This document shows, one piece after another, positions 1 through 11,700 of a stretch of DNA of 64,000 nt (position 1 is its first letter; each line of letters starts with the position of its first letter). Under the pieces are notes generated by a model. The model saw nothing but the letters and a program-made list of their open reading frames with translations. It was not told the DNA's origin and searched no databases. The position numbers were made by a program, and so were the translations under genes. This DNA is from Pagrus major (taxonomy: Eukaryota; Chordata; Actinopteri; Spariformes; Sparidae). The DNA lies in the NCBI RefSeq assembly GCF_040436345.1, contig NC_133221.1, positions 21,834,665 through 21,898,664 of the forward strand. The letters run 5' to 3'.

Positions 1-71
1 TCTCAGCTATTCATGCCCGACCTGCTTCCTAATGGTAGGATAGCAATAGAATACTTAAAGCTAAAGACTAG

Positions 72-595
72 TGTGTGTTCGCTAATGGCATGATTTGTGC
101 TTCAGCGTTAATCAGGCAATAAACGGACAGTGAGGTGGTCATAAAATTAAAAGCCATCAACACATCTGAGAGCTCATGATGAGTTTACAGCTCAGATGCT
201 TGTTGAGATGACGGCCACAAACCAGGTGGCTGATTGAAATGTTGCTGCAACAATGCAGATGGTTTTAAGTTCTCTGTTGTTTTCTATTGATGAACAGGAG
301 GAAGAAGATAAGACTTTCTTTACTGTACAGGACGTATCTTCAACAGAAGTGCTAAGGAGCAGCGTGTGCTCACTAACGACATGATTCGTTCCAAAGCGTC
401 AATCAGGTAGTAAACAGGCAGTTTGGTGGCCATAAAATTAAAAGCCACCAACACATCTGAGAGCTAGAGTTGAGTTTACAGCTCAGATGCTCATTGTGAC
501 GACGGCTACAAACCAGGTGGCTGTAGACAGAAGTTCCTTATTGTTTTCTACTGATTAACAGGATGGAGAGGATCCTACTTTTTATATTACAGCAC
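72..595. repeat. Two diverged tandem copies of a ~260-290 bp unit
   Basis: Copy A (about 72-330) and copy B (about 363-595) align base for base at an offset of 291 over about 160 bp, for example 'catctgagagct' and 'aaaccaggtggctg' in both. The offset falls to about 265 after an indel, where 'tgttttcta' and 'aacagga' are shared. No reading frame is conserved, so this looks like old non-coding tandem duplication. I see no gene in 1-1400. Confidence 0.75.
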
Positions 596-1147
596 ACAGA
601 GCAGTTATCAAACAGATGCAGAGGTTCTTGAATATCCAACACGGAGCAGAAAACTATTTGTCAAATGTTCTCTACCTGTCACAGCTCCACCCTCCTTTAC
701 ACTCACTAGCAGACCTGCTGTCCACACCCATTGCCTAAACAATAACTCACACAAACACACAACCTTTGACTCAAAAACGCATGAATACGAAGGTGTATTG
801 AAACAGATATGAGTACACTAGCTTTTTAGCCTTTAAACGGATCTCGCTGTGGAGCTCTGCAATGAAAATTTGTCAGGGGATCAATGGGTGAAGGTAGGCT
901 GTGTATATTGCCAAAGATACAATAGAACTCATATTTTTGTGATTGATCCCCTTTCATTTAAGTAAGAGTATTTTTTATAAGAACTTATTGCACCTGGCAA
1001 TTTAGATTTATTGAATAATGTAATCTGTTGACCGTAAGTTTAAAGACCTGCATGTTGTCGTAAAAGCGTGTCATGGTTCAGTTTCCTTTTTCCTGCTATC
1101 CATAAACTTTTCACAGGCTACAGTTTGAGTGTGTATGATTGCACATT

Positions 1148-1279
1148 GTATAAAGCTCGGGGGTTGTCAGTCTCTTTAATCTAGTGAATAAAAGGTGAGA
1201 CTGAATGCTTGTCATGAATTCGTGTATGGTCATGTATTGGTCCGGTAGGGCGGACTAACAAGCTGGGGATTGAAGGGTG

Positions 1280-1368
<89 letters not shown>

Positions 1369-1702
1369 GTGTGTTAATTCCTGGCTGGCTTGCCAATGGC
1401 TCGCTGTCACTTCCAGTTACTGGTGATTCCCTTAGATTTCCCCCGACTGTGATGATGGGTCTTTAATAGAAAGCTGCTCTCTCCTCCCGAAGAGAGAGAG
1501 GGACAGAGAGAGGGAGAGCAAGTGAGAGTGAGGAGGGGTGGCAGGCTAGCGAGGCTTTGTGTCCAGCTAGACCATTGTGGTCGACTCAACAGGGAACATT
1601 TTTACGGGAGGACTTTTTTTTTTCCATTCCCCAAGTAGAAATGAGGGATCAATGAGGGACTGAGGATATTTATTCATTGGAGGTTTACATTCACTAAAAC
1701 AG
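1148..1702 (+). promoter_or_regulatory. Possible internal espin promoter and 5'-UTR exon
   Basis: A TATA-like 'gtataaag' lies at 1148-1155. A GA/CT-rich stretch (about 1480-1540) follows, and a sequence ending 'aaaacag' at 1702 abuts a consensus 'gtgagg' donor. If spliced to the acceptor at 2723, translation could begin at the double ATG at 2741. That would give a short espin lacking ankyrin repeats, comparable with the small espin isoforms known in mammals. The donor and TATA are seen; the promoter role is inferred. The sequence could equally be intronic. Confidence 0.3.
1284..1375. repeat. (TG)n microsatellite, ~90 bp
   Basis: Near-perfect TG dinucleotide run with one C interruption. Apparent reading frames of repeated His-Thr across it are artefacts of the repeat. 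Confidence 0.97.
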
Positions 1703-2723
1703 GTGAGGTAGCTGTTGGTTCTTGGTGTCTTCAGGCCAAAATATGTTAAGTTTAAATGTTGTTTAATATATATGTGTAGCTGCTATAATAGTTACTTTTT
1801 CATGTCTGGATGTTTGGACTTTTCCAGCCATTTTGGTCCTTTAGCACGGACATTTGCTGTTTGAATACATTTGTATTTTGGTTATTCATGTGTAAATGTT
1901 ACCATTTTGAAATGCGGATGCTGTGAAAAACACTGTATAATTTAATTTAAGTGTGGCCTTACATGTAAGCACTACTTTGACATTGCCTGATTGACAATCC
2001 AAATTTCTTTCATTTTGTTTGACCTTTAAAAGTGAAAACCATGTTCCTCTCTAATAGCATTAAAATTAGAGGTCGTAGTTGAAATCTTTTTTCTGAAGTT
2101 GTATCATTGTTCACTTTAAGCAGATTAGACTCCATGAATGTATATATTTTACCACAGACAAGTAAAAAGTTCAGCAGAAGCTTAGCTGTGTATACATCAG
2201 GTGACACTGTGAAAGAGGTTGTGTGCCTCCTCTCTTTGGGTGCACTGTAGTGAAATAATTTTGAATTGCTCCTCCCCTAATCCCGGCTCACTGCAACTGT
2301 TGCCTAATGTGCTGAAATCTCATTGGTTTATTTGCATCTACTTTGAAATGTAATCAACAGAGTTTGGTAGCTGGGAAGCCATTTGTTTAATCCAAATTGT
2401 GTCAAGTCAGTGAGACAAAACCTGAACCCCACTAGTTAGAAAGCTGAAGTACTTAAATCTAAAAAGAAATGTATCGTGCTTATCAATGAGAGACAGTGAG
2501 GCTCAGTAGACCATAATGACCACTCATCACTGTCCAGCATTCTCCAGGTCAGCATTGTTACCTGCCTGATGGGATGAAATATTTAACACTGAAATGCCAC
2601 CCAACCCTTCTCTCGCTCCCTCCTCTTCAGTGTATCTCTCTCACTCTCTCTGTTTCCCTCTCCCTCTATTCTGTCTTTCCTTCGACCCGGTTTCACTTTT
2701 CTGCTGCATCCTTTTGTCTGCAG

Positions 2724-5700
2724 GCACAAAATCTTTCAACATGATGTCCCCCACTGGCGACAACTCGGAGCTGCTGGCAGAGATCAAAGCAGGGAAGAGC
2801 CTCAAGCCCACACCTCACAGTAAAGGCTACACCACCGTGTTTTCCAGCGGCGGACCCAACAATGTAGGTTCACAGCCTTCCTCCAGTGCCTATGATACAT
2901 TTACATAGCAGACACTGAAGAATACAGAAGTGCTAATTTTAGAAATTCAGCCGCAAATTTTGCAATTACTTGTGCCTCTTGGTCTTAATAATCCTACATA
3001 TTTTGGCGTCTAAATGACTAATAGGTGCAAAACTTGGAATCGGTCCAGTAGAGCTGCAGTGCCTGCAATGTAATCCTTGGGGGCAACTGCACCCATCAAA
3101 TTACGTCCACTAAAAGTGCTTGTTTTTGCCACTGACAGGCTAAGACTGTTATTCAAAGTGTCTGACATCATTATGAAAAGTATCCCTACAGAGACAGACC
3201 TTTTTGTTAAAGAGTGAGATACTTTTTGTTTAACCAGAAACAGCCATTTTATGGTTTTCTTTAAAGCCACCAGACTCCATTGTACCATTACACAGTAATG
3301 TTACCTCACAGATTATGGGAGCTGCTGATATTCCACTGTCTCGTTTGGTTTGTTTGTGTTATTGTGTGTCAGAACACCAAAGTTACACAATAAGAAAGTT
3401 CACATAAGAAGCTGCTTCTTTTGCCTTTTTTAAGCAAAAAGAAGCAGTTTACGTGGACGTACTATGCCCAGTGCAGTTGCCTGCCGCAGGATTATGTTGC
3501 AGCCATTGCAGCCCGTTTTGGGGTTTAGGTAATCTACTGGACCAATTTCAATACATTCCAATTTCAAACCTATTAGTCATTTAGACACCAAAATATGTAA
3601 AAATATGGCCAAAGTTTAAAAATACTGGAATTACCCTTTAAATCAATCAAGGAAAAAGAAAAATCAAGCAAAATGTTAAAGGAGCGATTATCCAGTGAGA
3701 CACTTGTAATGTCATTCCAAGTATCAGTGTCTCTGACCTTGATGGATACATCAGCCAATTCATGGAAAATAGTCATGGAAAGTACTGTAACTGATAGAAC
3801 CAGTGAGAGTATTTCTATTTCAATTTCTAATTCTAATATATAATTTCACAAAGAATAACACAGCCTGAAATACTGATTTGTCCTGTTTCTGATATAAATA
3901 CCACATTACATTGTAACAGTGTGTCAGTCTATGATGTTGGCATTGGTCCCTTATCAAACACTGTACAAGTTAAACTTAAGCTACTGTAAAGCTACAGTAC
4001 TGCAAAGAAAGGCTAACTAGAAGAATGTGTCAGAATCTGGAAGAAATCTCACCATCCTGTGACACACACATTTTCCTCAGGAATAGCGGTTACTGGTTAA
4101 AAAAGATCAGTTTTGTCATGGCCTTTGTTCTCCTGTCCATTTGTGTCTTTATTTTCTCCAGGGAAACACTGCATCTCCACCAGACACGCGCACATCTAGC
4201 CCACCCCCAAAGCCATCATCCCCTCCACCATCCAATGCGTCCCCTCCTGTCACCTCCCCACCCACCACCCCTAGTCCCAGCCCCAGTCCAACTGGCTCAG
4301 GTTCCACCAGGACCATGTCAAGCTCTGCGAGCAACGAGCAACTGTCCTCCAACTCTGTGATCAATGGGAACAATGGTGGCGGCACAGGAGGAGCAGATTC
4401 AGGGCGGAAGATGTCCCTCGCAGATGTGGAGGCTCTAGTGCCCACTCATGACGAACAGGGGAAAGCGATCCCTGAATGGAAGAGGCAGGTGATGGTGCGA
4501 AAGCTTCAGGTCAAGATGCAAGAGGAGGACGAGCACAAGCGCAAGGTAGGCAAGATGTTGCAAGACTGTAGAAAGGTCCAGAGTTTTTGTTGTGTCTTAG
4601 CTATCCCATTTGTGATCCCGTAAATTTAAAATGCTCTGTCGCCATGACGATATATGGCTTCAGTTTCAAATTATTGACAACACAAAGGGGATAGCTGCTG
4701 CTTGGATTTGAGTGTGGATTTTTTGTGATGGATGTATAAATGTATTTTTAGTATTCATGCACGACATACGTTTTGCTCTCTTTTTGGCTTTTCCAACAGT
4801 TAGATGAAGGTGAAACATCCAATTGGAGTCAAGGCTACAAGTTCACAAGTTAATTTTTGCATCTATGTTTATGGTGCCGTGATATTTGAAGGAGAGACAT
4901 TCTGTCAAACAAGCTGCCTTAGGGACTTGATTACTTTAATTGCCTTTATAATTATCTTCAGAACAAATGCCACAACCAAAGTTATTCAGGTTTTAGTTAG
5001 CACATCGAACTTGTTTCGCAAACAACTTTTATTTCTAAATTTGACTATCTGGCTTTAGAGTCAATGACATCCTGACCTCTTGGTTCGTCGCTTGATGAAT
5101 AGTCACTGCAGTCTGTCGTAATATTATGTGTATTTAGAAAAGGTATCAATAAGTAATTCATCCTGTAGCAAGCGGAACACTTGTTAGTCCTGTGTAATAC
5201 AAGAAGGACTCTATGCAATATGTGATTTGATTGATTAAAGTTGGCTGATTAATAATTTATTGCTATCAAGGATTGCAATCTTATACTCTTAAATGATCCA
5301 GCAGGTAGAAATTTCTTTCCAAAGTGACACTCACATGTCGTGTTTTGTATATTTGTTGAGGTGCAGTGGTGTCATGAGAATGTCTAACTGGCTGTCAGGT
5401 CTAAACAGAAAACTAGGCTGATCATAACGTTTTTTAGTGAGAAAGTTTCCTCTGAAAATAACACAGTGAAAGATACCTTATTAGTAATTGCATGAAACAG
5501 TATTGGACCTAGCTAGCTCTCATTTTTAAATTATTTCTTTGTTTCTTAATTCATCTCTGTGCATGTTTCTTTTCTCATATTCATAGTCTTCATTAATAGC
5601 AAGAGACTTTTGGGGTGCAGTGAATTGAATACTTGGCTACATTGCCCATCACAACATTAACACACTTGACTAATGGATGCAAAGTGTGGGCTGGTGTTTG

Positions 5701-8700
5701 ATGATGGAGTTTTGAAGCTCCAAGTTTTTACATGCTGATTCAGTGGTGTGATGCCGGGCCCATTCACACTACAGGTCAACCAGTAATGACAAAAATATTA
5801 AATAAAAGAAAAAATTAACTACATTTATAAATCACTTAACACAATAACATGCAAAATGTTGCCAATAAAATGTGTGTCATGATACGTTAAGAGTAACTCC
5901 ACACCAAGTCACTTAATTAGAAAAATCCTTTGTTGCACTGACCTTTTTGGGCTGACAGTTTCAACTCTGTTGCACTACAAACCACACCCAGTGTGGTTTC
6001 CTATCACTGTGGGTGTGGACTGAAGTGTGTCTGTCTGTTGCACTGGTGCCAGTACCCAACAGTGTAACATTGCAGACATTGCCTTGTTACAACAGCTGGA
6101 TTTCAGTAAAAACAGAATTCTCAGCATTTTTGTAGTTCCTCTTTAAACTAACCAAGAACATAAAAAATAACTCATAAAAATGGTGGAGAGAAACTGCAAA
6201 GAGGGATTGAGCAAATACAATTGTATTGCAGTGTCAAGTGCCTAAAAAATACAAATAAGTAGATTTACAGTATAGTTTACCAATTAATTCAAGATGACAA
6301 AGCTTTCTGTGATCTCTTTGACTCAAAATTGAAGTAGAAAGTTCTTTGTTTGTAATGAGGCAGTGCCATTGCACCACTAAATCCATGTAAATCCTGTGTG
6401 TCGAGATGGATTTGCGTTGAAGAGTGTGTTCACACAAGGAACTTCCAGCTCAAGGAACCCCCCCTCCTTCCCTTTCTTCTTGTCTTTTGGTCTCTTTTGA
6501 CCTCTGATTTAGTTTGTGGCAAGCGGGCACTACCAGCCTCAGGAATGGCACTACTCCCACGTCCACAATGCCATTTTGGGCCCATTTGGGGAACTGATGA
6601 CAGAGGATGACCTAACCCGTATTGAGAAGCAAATTGAGAACCTGCAGGTCATGCACAAGGTCTCAGAAGTCGAGAAGGAGCTGGAAGAACTGGAGCGGCA
6701 GCTTCACCAGCTCCTACCAGTTTCTGCCGCCCTCAGTCAAGGGCACTTCTCAGTCAATCCAAAGCAAGTGCATGGCCAAGCTGAAGATCTTCCAGCCTGG
6801 TGCAATAAGATTTCTACCCTGCTCAAGAGTATGGCCATTCTTCTTGCCACCTTAGGGGGAAAAGAGATAGACATCTTGGATCTTATATGTCCTGGATATT
6901 CTCAAGAAGAGGCAAGTAACGTGAGCACATGTCAGTCTGAGCCAGCAGGATCAGTTGGCACTGGATTTATTGGACGGTCTCAGTCCTTCTCCACAAGAGA
7001 GGATGTGGAGAAGGAGATAAAGCAGTGTGGAGTTTCAGTGAAGAACCTCAAGGCCAACTATGAAATTCAGAATCAGTCGCAGTCTGCAGATGACAAAGCA
7101 AATAGGGTGTACAAACGCAAGAGGTCTCTCCCTGTGGTAAGTGAGTCCAGTTATCGTCCAGAGACAATTCGTGAGGATGATGTCCCCCGTCCCCCTGCTG
7201 AGGTTGTTCAGCCACATACCAATGGAGATTTACCTCCAGTGGAGGAATCGGTCTTACCACTTGTTGAAGAGCCAGTTATCATAGCATCTCACGCACCTAA
7301 GACATATGTGCCCTCTGAGGCAATGGCTCCAACTAACATTGAACAGTTCAACCAGGTTCTTTCGGCAGACCCCATTTTAAATAATGATCAACTAACAAGA
7401 AGCTTGGAGGTACAGACAGATCTTAGCTACGTCCAGGAGTGCATTGAAATGAGGAAAGAGAGAATCGTCTTCCTGTTTCTTGAACACTGGCGGAAATACA
7501 CTATCTCTGAATCTTATCGGACTAAATACACTGGCAGGAGAGGAAATCATTTAGACGTAGGCTGGGAGGACTATAACCAGTTTAGTGCACAGATTGGTGA
7601 GGAGATGCAGAGCGAAGACGACAAGCTCCTCCTTTTCATGAAGTCAAAGCAGGTGGTAGGGAATCTGATTGGCCACTGGAGGACGATTATGAGTCAAGTG
7701 CCCACACGCCAGATCCGCAGGCTGAGTCGTGCCCAGATGATCTACTGGCCAGAGCACTTCTTGCCACATATCAACGGGTCAACTGTGAGCTACGAAAGCC
7801 TAACTCTTGACCTCTTCATGCTTGGATACTTCCAGTTGCTGGAAATGGACATGTCTCGCAGTGAGCGCAAATTCCGTCACCTCTTGTGCTACGAGATGTT
7901 TGACCGTCTTGGTAGCCATAAATGGGAGGTAATAAGGCAGTTTCACAAAGAGGTCATGGAGGAAATTGAGAAAGGGAAGCGAGATTGGGCAGATGGTTTT
8001 GAAGACATAAAACTCAAGTATTTTGGAGACTCAACTGATGGGGGAGGCATGATGACAGCTTCTCTACGTTCCATGTCTCCTGAAATGTCCTTTATGCCAA
8101 TTCAGGAGTCACCTCCTCCCCCACCTTCTCATCCTCCACCTCCTCCACCACCTACCCATCCCGCACCACCACTTCCAAATTCTACTTCCCCACCAACTTC
8201 ACAATCAGAAGTTTCTCCATCTTCATCACCTGCTGCATCCAAGGGTGGTGTATCTGACAATGGCCAGTGTGTGAAGCAGGAAACCCAGAAGGACTTGAAG
8301 GAGGCCAATGCTCAGGGGGATGTAAAAGCAAGTGAGCAAATGTCATCAACTAAGGCAGTGGTTCCAAATGGTACCAGTTCAGAGCAGGAGCGTATGCAAA
8401 GCCTGACAACAAACACTGTGCAACACACTAATGCAACAGCAAAAGCTGAGACGCTGCAGGGCACAACAGAAAGCTCAGGACCAGATCCAGTGAAAGATGT
8501 TCCTCCAGTCACTGTTAAAATCATAGAGGAACCTCATGTTGACAAACCTCCACCCAGAGATGAACATAATGAAAACTCAATTAAAGTGATCTATGAGCTA
8601 AAAGAGTTCAGCAATGAGGAGATCATCAGATACATTGATCGAAGCTTTGCTTTTTGGAAAGAAAAGGAAGCTGAGCTTTTTGATATCTAACAGCTTTGTG

Positions 8701-11700
8701 GACTAAGGGTCCACTACAAGCCCAGTTCGTCTGTACAACCAAAGAGGAAATGCATAAAGAGCAGGGACATGGAAACTAACCTGCAAAGTGGAGTATGCTG
8801 AGAAAGGAAACTAATCTGGTGTGTTAGCTTTTAGGCCATGTCACATAAGGGACTTAACTGCAGCAAAGCAAAGAGCATCCACTTAGCTGGACTGACTTTA
8901 CCTGCATATCCCAGAGTGGATGAAAAAAAAGCCTGTGATGTCAGAAGACACAGATTTGCTACAGACAGTTTGAATTGTGTTGAACCAAGAGATTTTTTAA
9001 TCTTGTGTGATTGATTGCCATGGTACACTACTTCTAGTAAAACAAGGTTTTAAAGGAAAAGATTTGCCATAAAAGTCATGAAGTGTGTTTGTTTAGGTCA
9101 TCTTTGTAATAAGGGGCTTTGTTTATATTGAAGATTTCTAGATTGCATTTCATGTTGACATAACCCCAGTGATTATTTAAAGCGATCTTTGTTGTTTGAA
9201 ATCAAAGGCAAGGAAACTAGGTCTCCAGTGGGTTTGCGAGGGTTTAAGGTTACTTTGTGGGATACAAATGGCCCTTGTCTTTATGTCTTTGGCCTCATGA
9301 TTTTCTATATACAATGTGTGCATTTCAGTAGAGATTACAAAGATTAACAGGAATGGTAAGGCCTAGAGAAACAGCTCAGTGTGTTACAGTTTCATTAGTC
9401 ATTCAGAACTCAAAAATTGCCTTTTTTTAAATCAGCAAATGAAATCATTCACTTGACAAAGCGATAATCATCTAATGAAACATCAAATTAAGAGTTTATA
9501 ATTGTTCCATAAAGTCTGTTCTGTCTTTTTGGTACTCTATTTATAATTTGAGTGTTTTTGAGAGATTTCCTTGAACTTTCCATAATTTGAATTTGCTTTA
9601 TTATTTGGTTTCTACATTGCTGTTACAAATAAAGTTTGTTGACATTTTTGTGATTATATGATTTTAGTAGTTCTTTCCAAATTCATAGAAACGTAATTGT
9701 TGGGTTTATCTGAATAGAGATCAGGCAAAATTATTATATATTACATGATCACACTGATATACAGCACATACCATGAAAAAGCTAGTGTGAAAGTGTGAAA
9801 CACCAAGCTCTTGAGTGTGTAATCATTTGCTGCGCTGCTTATAGCAGTGAAGAACCACACTATTCTCTATGTCTCCTCTGCAGCATCAAGATTACCTTCA
9901 AATAACCCTCTTAGCACCACCCGCTGTCATGCTATCCGTGGCTTACAGGAGCCATAAGGAGGTTACAGTGAATCTTGATCAACTCACAGCCCAAAAGGGG
10001 AGGGCAGTCAGCTGGTAAACTTAAAGGCATATATATAGATTTTTAATTATGTACAGTAATTAAGATTTGGTGAATGGAAACAGCACAGTAAAGAGTCTGT
10101 GGAAATGTTTTTAAAACCAGCATTTAAGACCATTTTTAATCTGTCAAGTTTTAAACATTTGTATTGATAGTTTTACTTGTACATATCCATGCAAAGTCAG
10201 CACAAAGTCCAGACAATGAAGAACATTAGCAAATAAAACAGAAGATTGACTTTAACAAAAATGTGTCCAGACTACACATACGGAAAGATTTTTCTACGTA
10301 TAAATATATGCAGTGACAAAACTGGTAACAGATAATACCGTACTGTTCACAGTTGATTCAACCAGAGATAAGCTCAGGCATAAAATAGACACCCAAGTCG
10401 AGCCAGTATCAGCCTCTTTCAGCCTCAAACTGACTCACGCTGCGGGTTTGAGTTCATGACCCACTTTGACCCACATGCACATAAGTTACAATTGCCAGTA
10501 AGCTTTTCTGTTAACATGTTCAGTGGCAGTCACACTACACATATTGCCACCAACAACCAGCTCCTGATTATATATCATAATAATAAAGCATCTGCCTTAA
10601 ATGTCAGTAGATACAGCAGTCAACTAAGCTTTTACTAACGTTTACCAGATGATCTTGGCTGATAAACATGAATTCAGAACTTTGAACCCGACATTTCACA
10701 CAGTCATAATCCAAAATGGTGTCAATCACAATCACTGGTCGTATCAGTTTTGGCTGAATCATTGGGAATTTTGAGAAACCTGCCTGTTATACATGTGCAT
10801 TGTGTTTATTATTGATTGTAATGGATGCTTGCCAGGCTAATGCCATGTATTGGCAACACTCTCTGGCTCACATGGATGTAATCCGTTGGCGCAACGGATG
10901 ACATGAACCTGACCCAAAACTAATTCCCTTTTGAGTCCCATCCAGTATAGATTGGGCAGCAAAACTTTAGTTCAAACAATTGGATTGTCGTTTACTTTTT
11001 CAGAAACTGGCCCAGCGACTCTGAAGCAATTTGAACTGATTAGCTTTGTTGCCATTACGTTTTAGTTGTTGGGGAATTTATTGGCCACAAATTCTACAGC
11101 AGTATTTCCTTCAGTAATAAAAAGTCAGTTCAGATAGACAGCTGGTTCACCTGGGCTCCCTCCACTGACCTCTCAAAGACAGTTGAGTGGATGGAGGATT
11201 ATTTAAATTGTATCAGTGTTAATGTAAGCGATTTAATGTGAGTTAAATGTGTAGTCTTTAACAGTAGCATAGCTGAGCTAAAGGTTCAAGAAGTCACTGA
11301 TAAAATACTTCCACTCATGCAAGCTTGTTTGTAAGGATGCACTAATTAAACACTACTTTGGCCTTGAGGTAGATCTGCTGTGAAGCTGCTGTTGTTTGAT
11401 TCATCCCTACATCATCACATTAATACAACATACTCTAATTTGTGTGTAAATGTTTTGTTTTGTTATTATTACATGGCTGGTATTGAACACGGTAACAAGC
11501 TGATTAAATGCTCCACAGTCTAAAATACACAACACAGTATAAAACCTTTTGTGATCAAGTTACTTCCAAAATATGTTTATTTTTCAATGCCAGGGAGAGA
11601 ATTCTACTTCAGTCACTTGAAAAATGAAAAATAAACTTTGTTGTCAGTTACCAAGCATTAGAAATGGGTACTGCTAACACGGTACATATATTTTGGTAAC

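Noticed and set aside
1181..1396. Open frame of repeated His-Thr
   Set aside because: It is the translated (TG)n microsatellite; there is no coding context.
4149..4445. Minus-strand Gly/Val-rich frame
   Set aside because: Shadow of the Pro/Ser-rich espin exon at 4162-4545.
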